Origin: JAFMPW01 sp041743085
Lineage (GTDB): Bacteria > Bacteroidota > Bacteroidia > Flavobacteriales > Flavobacteriaceae
DNA length: 64,000 nucleotides
Direction of reading: 5' to 3'
Assembly (NCBI GenBank): GCA_041743085.1
Contig: JBGTNL010000108.1
Span: 133,959 to 197,958 of the forward strand
Shown: positions 35,294 to 43,177 of the stretch, in pieces
Layout of the letters: the number at the start of each line of letters is the position of its first letter
Numbering within the stretch: position 1 is the first letter of the stretch
The notes under the pieces: model-generated
The model's input: the letters and a program-made list of their open reading frames with translations, nothing else
Database searches by the model: none
What the model was told of the DNA's origin: nothing
Made by a program: the position numbers and the translations under genes

Positions 35294-36283
35294 CTATTTA
35301 AATTTCAATGTTTTAAGGATCGCTTCCAGTTCAAACATATAGTCCCTTTTGTTTGTTGAAGGTGCAAATGTAAATCCCTCCACTACCAATTTTCTGTTTT
35401 TTTCATTATCGTTAACGATATAGGTAAGAAAAGGCCCGGCCATGGGATAATTCTGGACTTCCCAAACCCCCCGAACCTCAGCTGCCTTCTTTCCGCCAAT
35501 CTCGGCCGAGTAAACGTAGGGAGCAAAGGCTTTCTCGGTCACCATATAGGTTACTTTATTTGGAATATTCGGGCCCGGAATATATTTTTTGCCAATAGAG
35601 TCGCGCATTTGTACAATATCCCTGACAAACGTAGAATCGTTTTCAAAACTGTCCCAGGGCATTTCATATACAACTATATTCATTGTTCCTTTCGGGATCT
35701 CTCTATCGATCCAGACAAAATTATCCTCCTGCTTCCCAACGGTATAGAGTGACGGTAAAGCGAGTGTAATTCCAAATTTTTCCTGGAGAACTTTTTCCCT
35801 GTTCAGGGAACGCTGAAATTTGTCTTGAGTATCCTTTAGTTCCAATTCTTTAAATGCCGCGATAAACCCATCCGCATTGGCATCGAGGCTTTTTATAACT
35901 TCTTCCTTGTTTCTGCCCTTAACAACCGCTACCTCCTGTGGACTGGCATAAAGATCGGTCTTAATATGGGCAATATCTACGGTATCTATACTCACGAAGA
36001 GTACCGCCCTTCTGTGCCTTGTTGTTCCGGTAAATACTCTTTGCGGCATGTGCTCCAGGGTAAATCTCGGTTCATCCCAGGTTAAGCCCGGAATGGGAGC
36101 GGCAAAATGTTCCCTAACGTTATCTCCGATCTCTCCTTCCCATAAATGATCTTCCATTACCACGGCTAAGGTGTTAACTGCACCTAAAGAGGCCGGTTTA
36201 TACGCTTTTTTATTCTTATCCTTACAGGATGTGGCACTAAGCAATAAAAGAAAAAGAAGTAATAGTGTTCCGAGTGTTTTCAT
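35294..36283 (-). CDS. DUF4837 family lipoprotein
   Basis: A 329-residue envelope lipoprotein. The signal peptide ends LLSATSC with lipobox Cys near residue 20; the next residues KDKNKK are charged, like the export signals of surface lipoproteins in this phylum. The body matches DUF4837 (GAVNTLAVVMEDHLWEGEIG, RHRRAVLFVSIDTVDI, MPQRVFTG). Its role is unknown. It lies 11 bp after the LysM transglycosylase gene and is co-transcribed with it, which suggests work at the cell wall or outer membrane. Confidence 0.85.
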   Translation of the reverse strand: MKTLGTLLLLFLLLLSATSCKDKNKKAYKPASLGAVNTLAVVMEDHLWEGEIGDNVREHFAAPIPGLTWDEPRFTLEHMPQRVFTGTTRHRRAVLFVSIDTVDIAHIKTDLYASPQEVAVVKGRNKEEVIKSLDANADGFIAAFKELELKDTQDKFQRSLNREKVLQEKFGITLALPSLYTVGKQEDNFVWIDREIPKGTMNIVVYEMPWDSFENDSTFVRDIVQMRDSIGKKYIPGPNIPNKVTYMVTEKAFAPYVYSAEIGGKKAAEVRGVWEVQNYPMAGPFLTYIVNDNEKNRKLVVEGFTFAPSTNKRDYMFELEAILKTLKFK

Positions 36284-36294
36284 ATGTGCTTACT

Positions 36295-37920
36295 TTACGA
36301 TGAACAATCGCACAATTTGAGTTTTGTGCCGGGTTTTAGATTGTTACCGCTAATACCGTTCCACTTTCGCAAATTTTCAATAGATACGCCCGGATATTTT
36401 CTGGAGATCGTCCAAAGGGAGTCTCCTTCCCTAACTGTATGCACTTTTGAAGCATCCGGATCAGTTGCCGCGGTTACCTGGCTTGCGGCGCCGGACTGTA
36501 CCGGGGAGACCTGTGTATCCGGTTTTCTTGGAAAAATGGTAAGACGCTGGCCTATTCTCAGGTTATTACTTCTCAACTCGTTCCATTGCTTAATCTGGCT
36601 CACTCCCACTCCATAACGTTCCGCGATTCTACCCAGATAATCTCCCGATCTTACCCTGTAGCGTATTCTGTCCTGGGCCTCTACCAACTGGGGTAATGGA
36701 CTTTCTTTCCTCTTTAGCTCCTTTTCTACATGCTCATAAATAGCTTCTTCATTGGCTACAAATTTCCCCATTACACTATTAGGCAGGCGTAAAATATGAT
36801 TCTTGCCTTCAATCTTCGGAATGATGTTTAGTTTATAAGAAGGATTCAGCAGTTTCAATTCTTCAACGCTAACCCCCAGCAGTTCCGAAATCTGGTCGAA
36901 TGTAATAATGTTTTTCACATGAACGGTATCTGTTTCAAAAAAAGGCCGGTCCGCCTTTTTTAGGGATAGCCCGTGCTCTTCCGCATACTCAAACAAATAC
37001 ATGGTGGCAATAAACGCCGGTATATATCCGGCTGTTTCCCTTGGGAGATTTCTTCTAATGTTCCAATAATTCTTATACCCGCCCGATCTCCTGATCGCCT
37101 TATTTACATTTCCCGGGCCAGAATTATACGCGGCAAGGGCAAGATCCCAATCCCCGAAAATGTCGTAGAGTTTAGCAAGGTATTTGCAGGCCGCTTCCGT
37201 AGAAAGTACCGGATCGCTACGCTCATCTACGTAGCTGCTTACATCCAGACCATACATTCTTCCGGTGCCATACATAAATTGCCAAAGGCCGGTAGCCCCG
37301 ACTCTGGACCTTGCCCTCGGGTTAAGCGCCGATTCCACAATAGAAAGGTATTTTATTTCCAGGGGAATATTGTAGTTGTCTAACTCCTGCTCAAACATAG
37401 GGAAGTAGAACTGACTGGCCGTGAGCATTCGCTCCATAAGGTCTTTCTTTCTGATCAGGAAGGACTTAATAACGTTTTCAAGTGCGGGATTGTACGTAAT
37501 ATTTAGTGGCGTTTTCTGATTTAATACCTGCAGCCGTTCTTTCAGGACTTCGGTATCCAGGTTAAAGGCTACTTCGGAAGGTGCCAAGTTCGTCACTTCC
37601 TCATACATTTCGTCATAAAGCCCGGCACTATCATACAATTCCTTCATCCACAGACTGTCATACAAGGCGGCCTGGGCCAGATCGGGTAAATTATAACCAC
37701 TGGGGTTTTTTTGAAGCACCAGAGGAGTATTCCCAAGACCTGACGGGGATTCCATAAGTTCCATCTGCTCAACACCTTTCATATCTAATTCCAAGGTGTC
37801 GGGCAGCAGGTCATTTGCTTTTATGACGTGGGGGTTCCTTTTTAAATAGGAATTGGTTTGTTGCGCCATAAGGGGGAACCCAAAAACTAACAGGAAAATG
37901 AAAAGGATTATTCTTGTCAT
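36295..37920 (-). CDS. LysM-containing lytic transglycosylase (MltD-like)
   Basis: A 541-residue secreted murein hydrolase. A signal peptide (TRIILFIFLLVFGFPLMAQ) leads to the SLT domain at about 170-320, with catalytic Glu in SIVESALNPRARS, then GATGLWQFMYGTGRMYGL and LALAAYNSGPGNVNKAI. Two LysM repeats follow near 420-465 (YRVRSGDYLGRIAERYGV) and 495-540 (HTVREGDSLWTISRKYPG), with a further degenerate LysM-like segment near 350. It cleaves glycan strands between MurNAc and GlcNAc. I chose ATG 37920; in-frame ATGs at 37929 and 37983 lie upstream and the last would add a non-signal stretch. Confidence 0.9.
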   Translation of the reverse strand: MTRIILFIFLLVFGFPLMAQQTNSYLKRNPHVIKANDLLPDTLELDMKGVEQMELMESPSGLGNTPLVLQKNPSGYNLPDLAQAALYDSLWMKELYDSAGLYDEMYEEVTNLAPSEVAFNLDTEVLKERLQVLNQKTPLNITYNPALENVIKSFLIRKKDLMERMLTASQFYFPMFEQELDNYNIPLEIKYLSIVESALNPRARSRVGATGLWQFMYGTGRMYGLDVSSYVDERSDPVLSTEAACKYLAKLYDIFGDWDLALAAYNSGPGNVNKAIRRSGGYKNYWNIRRNLPRETAGYIPAFIATMYLFEYAEEHGLSLKKADRPFFETDTVHVKNIITFDQISELLGVSVEELKLLNPSYKLNIIPKIEGKNHILRLPNSVMGKFVANEEAIYEHVEKELKRKESPLPQLVEAQDRIRYRVRSGDYLGRIAERYGVGVSQIKQWNELRSNNLRIGQRLTIFPRKPDTQVSPVQSGAASQVTAATDPDASKVHTVREGDSLWTISRKYPGVSIENLRKWNGISGNNLKPGTKLKLCDCSS

Positions 37921-38043
37921 TGCGGTCATAAAAACTGGTTTTGCCCCTGGGGCTAACGAAAATCGTTTATTTTTCTGAAACAATAAAATAATAAGGGTGA
38001 AAGTGCTCCAAATAGTAACAAGACCCTTTAATCGATAACGCCC

Positions 38044-39237
38044 TTAAGCATCTATTATTGCAGCTATCCCTGGTAGGGTCTTCCCTTCCAGGCTTTCCAA
38101 CATAGCGCCTCCCCCAGTAGACACATAACTCACTTTGTCCTCAAAGCCAAATTGTTTTACAGCTGCAACGGAATCTCCGCCTCCAACCAGGGAAAATGCG
38201 CCCTTCTCTGTTGCCTCTATAATATACTCTCCAACTGCAATGGTCCCTTTTGCAAATTTCTCCATTTCAAAAACGCCAATCGGGCCGTTCCACAAAATTG
38301 TTTTGGAGGCAAGTATGACTTTCCGGAAGTTTTCCAGGGTTTCAGGGCCCGCATCGAGTCCCTGCCAGCCATCGGGAATTTTACCAGCAGCCACTACCCT
38401 GGTTTGGGCCTCATTGCTGAATGCGTCGGCAGCCACCACATCAACAGGCAAGTGAACTTCCACCCCCTTTGCCTTTGCCTTTTCCAGAATTTCCAGTGCA
38501 AGATCCATCTTGTCATCCTCGGCAATAGAATCTCCGGTCTTTCCTCCTTTCGCCTTTACAAAGGTATAGGTCATGCCTCCCCCAATGATCAGGTGGTCTA
38601 CCTTGTCTAATATGTTCTCAATGATGGTTATTTTAGAAGATACTTTGGCACCTCCCAAAATTGCAGTGACTGGCCTTTCACCGGTTTGCATCACCTTTTG
38701 GATGGCCTCTATTTCCCTGGCAAGAAGATAACCAAAACACTTCTTTTCCGGAAAAAACCTGGCGACGGCAGTTGTTGAGGAATGTGCTCTGTGTGCCGTC
38801 CCAAAGGCGTCATTCACATATATATCTCCTAATTTAGATAAGGCTTTTGCAAAATTGACATCGCCTTTTTCTTCTTCTTCGTGGAATCGCAGATTTTCCA
38901 GCAATATCACTTCTCCATTCCCTAGTTCGCCTACCGCGCTTTCTGCAGCTTCGCCCACGCAATCCGGTGAAAACTTTATTTGCACTCCGATGATATCGGA
39001 CACCTCTTCGCAGATATGTTTTAGTGATAGATCAGGATCCCGTTGCCCATCGGGCCTTCCCAAGTGACTCATAAGGACGGCACTTCCCCCATCTTCCAGA
39101 ACCTTGATTATAGTTGGTTTGGCAGCTTCTATCCTATTGGTGTCCGTGACGTTGAATTCATCATCGAGCGGTACATTAAAATCCACGCGGATCAGGGCCT
39201 TTTTATCATTAAAATCAAAATCATCTATTGTCCTCAT
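38044..39237 (-). CDS. pgk: Phosphoglycerate kinase
   Basis: A 397-residue glycolytic enzyme that forms ATP from 1,3-bisphosphoglycerate. RVDFNVPLDD, VLMSHLGRPDG, LLENLRFHEEEE, GGAKVSSKI and VGGGDSVAAV are the family signature in order. I chose ATG 39237 (MRTIDDFDFNDKKALIRVDF); an upstream in-frame start would overlap the -7 promoter region. It is divergent from holB. The length is normal. Confidence 0.96.
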   Translation of the reverse strand: MRTIDDFDFNDKKALIRVDFNVPLDDEFNVTDTNRIEAAKPTIIKVLEDGGSAVLMSHLGRPDGQRDPDLSLKHICEEVSDIIGVQIKFSPDCVGEAAESAVGELGNGEVILLENLRFHEEEEKGDVNFAKALSKLGDIYVNDAFGTAHRAHSSTTAVARFFPEKKCFGYLLAREIEAIQKVMQTGERPVTAILGGAKVSSKITIIENILDKVDHLIIGGGMTYTFVKAKGGKTGDSIAEDDKMDLALEILEKAKAKGVEVHLPVDVVAADAFSNEAQTRVVAAGKIPDGWQGLDAGPETLENFRKVILASKTILWNGPIGVFEMEKFAKGTIAVGEYIIEATEKGAFSLVGGGDSVAAVKQFGFEDKVSYVSTGGGAMLESLEGKTLPGIAAIIDA

Positions 39238-39261
39238 ATATTTTAGAAATTTACGGAAAGT

Positions 39262-39269
39262 CAAATGTA
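39262..39269 (-). promoter_or_regulatory. -7 element of pgk
   Basis: Minus-strand TACATTTG, an exact TAnnTTTG match 25 bp before the pgk ATG. No clear -33 element. Confidence 0.45.
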
Positions 39270-39323
39270 AAGATTAATAGCCTGTAGATAAAGTACGTGG
39301 GTATTTATTTGTGTTCAAAATGG

Positions 39324-39331
39324 TATATTTG
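39324..39331 (+). promoter_or_regulatory. -7 element of holB
   Basis: TATATTTG, an exact TAnnTTTG match only 6 bp before the ATG, so the transcript would be leaderless or nearly so. A TTTG at 39308-39311 is closer than the usual -33 spacing. Confidence 0.35.
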
Positions 39332-39336
39332 GAAAT

Positions 39337-40488
39337 ATGTTTTTTAACCAAATCCTAGGGCTTTCGCATATCAAAAAGCATTTGGCTTTCAGCACTGACG
39401 CTGGGAGGATTCCGCATGCCCAACTCTTTGTGGGCCCTGAGGGCTGCGGCACATTGATTGTGGCCCTGGCCTATGCGCAATATGTCTTATGTGGAAATAA
39501 GAATGGCGAAAATACGATGGGGAATGAAGCATGTAATCTAAAATGCGGGTCGTTAGTTCATCCGGACATGCATTTTGCTTTTCCCGTATCTAATTCGGAC
39601 AAAATAAAGAGTCGCGCGGTCAGCGATCATTATCTTGAGGAATGGCGGCAATTTATTAAGGACCAGCCTTATGGAAATCTATTTGATTGGTATCGGCTTA
39701 TTGGAATCGAAAAAAAACAAGGGCAGATCGGGGTTGATGAAGCCCAGGGCATTGTAAAAAAATTATCGCTGAAATCCTACGAAGGCGGCCATAAAATTAT
39801 GGTCATTTGGATGGCTGAAAAAATGAACACCGCTGCTTCCAACAAATTACTGAAACTTATAGAAGAACCGCCGGATAAAACAGTACTTATCCTCATTGCC
39901 GAAGATGAGGAACAAATAATCCAGACTATTCGCTCCAGGTGTCAGGTTCTGCATTTTCCTCCTTTGGCGGAGGTGGCAATTGCCGAAGCTTTGGTGGCGA
40001 AAGGATTAACCGGCGAAGAAGCAATGCGTTTGGCGCACGAGGCCAACGGCAATTACAATAGGGCCCTGGATCTTATGAACAAGGATTCCGAAGATTTGGT
40101 CTTTGAAAAATGGTTTGTGCAATGGATGCGAAGCGCATTTAAGGCAAAGGGAAACAAGGCAGCAGTGCACGAACTTATACTATGGAGTGAGGAAGTCTCT
40201 AAAACCGGCAGGGAAACGCAAAAGAATTTTTTAAAATATGGCCTTGCGGTTATGAGGCAGGCCATGCTTATTAACTATAATGCCGGGGAACTTGCCTATA
40301 TGCGAATCCATATAGATGATTTTCAGCTGGAAAAGTTCGCCCCCTTTGTTCACGAAAACAATATTGAATCTATCGTAAAAGAACTCGAGGATGCCATTTA
40401 TCATGTAGAGCGCAATGGAAATTCCAAATTAATTTTTACCGATCTATCGATTCGCTTAACCCGGTTATTGCATAAAAAGGCCGCATGA
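39337..40488 (+). CDS. holB: DNA polymerase III subunit delta prime
   Basis: A 383-residue clamp-loader subunit. FFNQILGLSHIKKHLAFSTD and RIPHAQLFVGPEGCG open the AAA-type domain. GHKIMVIWMAEKMNTAASNK, LLKLIEEPPDKTVLIL and RSRCQVLHFPPL are the delta prime core. The P-loop reads GPEGCGT where an active one has GK[ST], so ATP binding is probably lost, which is known for some delta prime subunits. It is divergent from pgk and 74 bp upstream of the DoxX-like gene. Confidence 0.9.
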   Translation: MFFNQILGLSHIKKHLAFSTDAGRIPHAQLFVGPEGCGTLIVALAYAQYVLCGNKNGENTMGNEACNLKCGSLVHPDMHFAFPVSNSDKIKSRAVSDHYLEEWRQFIKDQPYGNLFDWYRLIGIEKKQGQIGVDEAQGIVKKLSLKSYEGGHKIMVIWMAEKMNTAASNKLLKLIEEPPDKTVLILIAEDEEQIIQTIRSRCQVLHFPPLAEVAIAEALVAKGLTGEEAMRLAHEANGNYNRALDLMNKDSEDLVFEKWFVQWMRSAFKAKGNKAAVHELILWSEEVSKTGRETQKNFLKYGLAVMRQAMLINYNAGELAYMRIHIDDFQLEKFAPFVHENNIESIVKELEDAIYHVERNGNSKLIFTDLSIRLTRLLHKKAA

Positions 40489-40562
40489 AATCACCGGGCC
40501 TTTGCAGAGTAATTTCAGAGAACCCGTCGCAGTTTAATTAATTCGTTTAAAAAATTCTCTTT

Positions 40563-40961
40563 ATGGATCACTTGCTTACCAACGCTACAGAAATTTTATT
40601 GTTACTGTTCCTGATCATTACTTTTCTTCAAAGTGGTATTGACAAGGTATTCGACTGGACTGGCAACCTTGCCTGGCTGAAAGAACATTTTTCAGGTACT
40701 CCCTTAAAAAATATAGTGCCTTTTCTTTTAGGCACCGTCCTCTTAACCGAAACGATAGCCGGCACCCTCTGTGCCGTAGGTATTTATCAAGTTGTGATAA
40801 TGGATAAAACATCCATAGCACTTTATGGAGCTATCATGTCTTGTGTTGCACTGCTTATGCTGTTGTTTGGGCAACGGTTGGCAAAGGATTATGAAGGTGC
40901 CAAAACGGTAGCGGTATATTTTATTCCCGCAATATTTTTGGTCTTTTTGCTGCAATCCTAA
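40563..40961 (+). CDS. DoxX-like small membrane protein
   Basis: A 132-residue protein with four hydrophobic segments. FLIITFLQSGIDKVFDWTGN and LKEHFSGTPLKNIVPFLLG resemble DoxX/SURF4-like proteins, whose roles range from respiration to redox tolerance but are mostly unknown. It follows holB by 74 bp in the same direction. The match is by topology and a short motif. Confidence 0.6.
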   Translation: MDHLLTNATEILLLLFLIITFLQSGIDKVFDWTGNLAWLKEHFSGTPLKNIVPFLLGTVLLTETIAGTLCAVGIYQVVIMDKTSIALYGAIMSCVALLMLLFGQRLAKDYEGAKTVAVYFIPAIFLVFLLQS

Positions 40962-41000
40962 AAATAAAAACCCTGACTCAGCAATAATTACCGCAGTCAG
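40961..41000 (-). terminator. Terminator after the OmpH gene
   Basis: On the minus strand CTGACT and AGTCAG pair across a 16-nt loop that can pair partly, followed by GGG and TTTTTATTTT. The A-rich side may also serve the DoxX-like gene weakly. Confidence 0.55.
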
Positions 41001-41025
41001 AGCTCCAGGTCGTATTTTAATCACA

Positions 41026-41532
41026 CTATTTTTTGTACTTGCCGTTCAGTATCTTTAGTATCTCCTCTGTCAGGTCCTTGCTTTTTTTACCGTAAAGCAC
41101 GCCACCACCGTCGCCTCCCCCAAGGATAAATGTATAGCCATTGGCTTTCCCATACGCTTTTATTTCTGCCTTCACTTTACTGACCAAACTGTCCATTTCG
41201 GTCTGTCCCTGAAGTTGCAACTGCTGTTCTTCCTGTTGCAATTGCTGCCCCATCAACTGTCCTCTTTGCTGCAGCATCCCGTATTCTTCCTGCGCCTCAT
41301 TCTGGGGCATGCTTTGTGCTTTGGTCTGAAATGCCTGTGCCTCTACCTGAAATGCCTGGGAAACGCTATCCCGTTTTTTGTTGAGTGATTCGGTTTTCGT
41401 TTTGTAGCTTGTCCCAATGTCAATTTTTTCCTGGTATTTATCCATCAGTGTAACATTATCCACGAAACCCACTTTATCCTGTTGACAGGCTACTGCACAA
41501 AGTAGTGCGAAGGCAAATACAAATTTTTTCAT
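41026..41532 (-). CDS. OmpH/Skp family periplasmic chaperone-like protein
   Basis: A 168-residue exported protein. The N-terminus MKKFVFAFALLCAVACQQDK is a signal peptide with a possible lipobox Cys. The body is a long glutamine-rich coiled coil (residues about 50-115), then AYGKANGYTFILGGGDGGGV near 130-150 and a C-terminal helix, as in Skp/OmpH. Skp holds unfolded outer-membrane proteins in the periplasm. The glycine-rich loop before VLYGKKSKDLT is common in the Bacteroidota form. Confidence 0.85.
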   Translation of the reverse strand: MKKFVFAFALLCAVACQQDKVGFVDNVTLMDKYQEKIDIGTSYKTKTESLNKKRDSVSQAFQVEAQAFQTKAQSMPQNEAQEEYGMLQQRGQLMGQQLQQEEQQLQLQGQTEMDSLVSKVKAEIKAYGKANGYTFILGGGDGGGVLYGKKSKDLTEEILKILNGKYKK

Positions 41533-41551
41533 TTTCTTGTTTTTAGTGGCG

Positions 41552-41559
41552 CAAAAATA
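41552..41559 (-). promoter_or_regulatory. Promoter -7 element of the OmpH gene
   Basis: Minus-strand TATTTTTG, exact TAnnTTTG, 20 bp before the ATG. A TTG at 41584-41582 lies 22 bp further upstream, slightly wider than the usual spacing. Confidence 0.5.
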
Positions 41560-41821
41560 GGAAAGCTTTTTTAAAATTTGACAACTATTCGCATCAAAGC
41601 CATGTTAGATAATCAATTTGGGCGCAAAAGGGGTTTTGTCCAACGAGCACGTTTAATAGATTAATCTTATAGAATCCCTATATGAAATTGAGAATTTTTA
41701 TTAAAAATGACCTTTTAACATACCGGTGCCGGGGCTCACTTTTATTTCAAGTACGTTAAGTTTAAAAGCAGGCCAAAAGTCCGGCAAATCGCTTCAAAAT
41801 AAAGAATTGCTTAAAAGTTTA

Positions 41822-41989
41822 CCCGCCTCTGGCGGGCAACCATCCCTGCCTGCGGCAGGCCCTAGGGGTATACCTCGACAGGCTCGGCACAGGTTTCGCT
41901 GGTTTTAATTCGACCTAAAGGTCGAAAAACGAAATTCCGTCATTTAGATTCCCGCTTTTGCGGGAATGACATTTCCGCAGCAAGCTGCG
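41822..41989. repeat. Cluster of four or more REP-like hairpins
   Basis: Within 168 bp lie CCCGCC-TCT-GGCGGG (41822-41836), CCTGCC-TGC-GGCAGG (41845-41859), TTCGACC-TAAA-GGTCGAA (41909-41926), ATTCCCGC-TTTT-GCGGGAAT (41948-41967) and CGCAGC-AA-GCTGCG (41976-41989). The fourth has the form of the dispersed GTCATTCCCGC...GCGGGAAT repeats seen in many bacterial genomes. The remainder of the 41533-42004 spacer holds no gene that I can support. Confidence 0.75.
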
Positions 41990-42004
41990 AGGAATTCTTT
42001 TCGA

Positions 42005-42835
42005 TTAAGTTTTACTGCCTTTGAGAATGTACAACAGGGATGAATACTCCCCGGTTTTCCATGCTTTGATATTAGACCTCAAGCCGATGTAGAACGCCTT
42101 AAAAAATCTGGAATCCCCCGTTTTGAATTTTTCAGAAAGAAGTGACACATAGAAGGCATCAAAGAACATAGGTTTGATCTTGACAATTTCCATGCCATGT
42201 TTGGCAAAAAGCTTTTCTATTGCCGTTCTGGAAAAATGCCAGAGATGCCTGGGCGCATCATAGGCTGCCCAAAAATTTTGATAATACCCGGCATCGAAGG
42301 ATTTATAATTTGGTACGGCAACAAGCAGGTTTCCCTCTTTCCCCAGAAGCGATACGATTTTTTCAATCTGGGTTTGCAGATCGGGTAGGTGTTCCAATAC
42401 ATGCCATAAGGTGATGATCTGAAACTTTTCATTGGAAAAAGCCTCCAGTTCCTTTTCGAGCTTCACTCTTTTTTCAGATGCCCTTCCTCTGGCCATCTTA
42501 TTGGGTTCTACTCCTGCCACCTGCCAACCTGCCCGCCTCGCCGCCCGTAGAAAATCCCCGGTTCCGGCACCAATATCCAGGAGTGTTCTATTGCCTTTTG
42601 AATAGTTATTGATAAGAGCTATTTTTCGCCCTGAATTATACTTTTTGATAAAGTAGTATATGTTTTCAAAAAGATTCCTTCTGGAATCGGTATGGGAGAT
42701 ATAGTCATGGTCGTAATATTTATCAAGATCTGCAGGTTGAGGAGTCGTGATCAACATATCGGAATCGGGGTCATGCAACAACTTAAATTCTTCACCCGTA
42801 ACCGAATAGTCCTTTGTTTTTAGAAACAATTTCAT
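42005..42835 (-). CDS. Class I SAM-dependent methyltransferase
   Basis: A 276-residue protein with the SAM-binding motif TLLDIGAGTGDFLRAARRAG near residue 85, VAGVEPNKMARGRA, and ITLWHVLEHLPDLQ near 140, the usual order of motifs I to IV. A conserved N-terminal part (YYDHDYISHTDSRRNLFENI) is shared with methyltransferases of surface-sugar or lipid pathways. The target is not known. It lies downstream of mnmG across a 340-bp repeat-bearing spacer, in the same orientation. Confidence 0.82.
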   Translation of the reverse strand: MKLFLKTKDYSVTGEEFKLLHDPDSDMLITTPQPADLDKYYDHDYISHTDSRRNLFENIYYFIKKYNSGRKIALINNYSKGNRTLLDIGAGTGDFLRAARRAGWQVAGVEPNKMARGRASEKRVKLEKELEAFSNEKFQIITLWHVLEHLPDLQTQIEKIVSLLGKEGNLLVAVPNYKSFDAGYYQNFWAAYDAPRHLWHFSRTAIEKLFAKHGMEIVKIKPMFFDAFYVSLLSEKFKTGDSRFFKAFYIGLRSNIKAWKTGEYSSLLYILKGSKT

Positions 42836-43153
42836 TGTACTTGTAAGTAGAAAAGAATGCGTTTTAAGGTGACGAAGATACCATAAAACTTTTTGAAACC
42901 GACTATGATCTCAGCAGGGCCCAAGGGTACGACAAATTTCCCCTTGCTCGGAGAACAATCAACGGATCCCTCATATCCTCCCTTACAGGCCTACCTCCCC
43001 AGCCTCTCGAGGAGTGGGGCAAAGCCATCAAGAAATGGACACCTTCAATACAACGAAAACAAGTTCCTCCCCTTGGTGGAGGGTTAAGGAGGGGCCTGTT
43101 TGGGATGGGAAATTTGTAGTACAACGATGAGAAGCAATTTTTGTCGTGGCCGT
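42836..43153. other. Intergenic spacer with partly palindromic, C/G-rich repeat-like sequence
   Basis: It holds CTCCCCAGCCTCTCGAGGAG near 43000 and CCTCCCCTTGGTGGAGGGTT near 43068 with AGGAGGGG following, so CCTCC/GGAGG blocks that can pair. Short frames exist on both strands but have no family resemblance. It looks like a non-coding dispersed repeat. Confidence 0.45.
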
Positions 43154-43169
43154 GGTTCCACGTGGAACA
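43154..43169. promoter_or_regulatory. parS-like ParB-binding site (site 1)
   Basis: GGTTCCACGTGGAACA contains a perfect 14-bp palindrome (43155-43168) and matches the known chromosomal parS variant TGTTCCACGTGGAACA at 15 of 16 positions. It lies 8 bp beyond the mnmG stop codon. Confidence 0.65.
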
Positions 43170-43177
43170 TACACCCG

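Noticed and set aside
42903..43124. Overlapping small frames on both strands in the mnmG-methyltransferase spacer
   Set aside because: Composition is that of a palindromic repeat; the peptides are proline- and arginine-rich without family resemblance.
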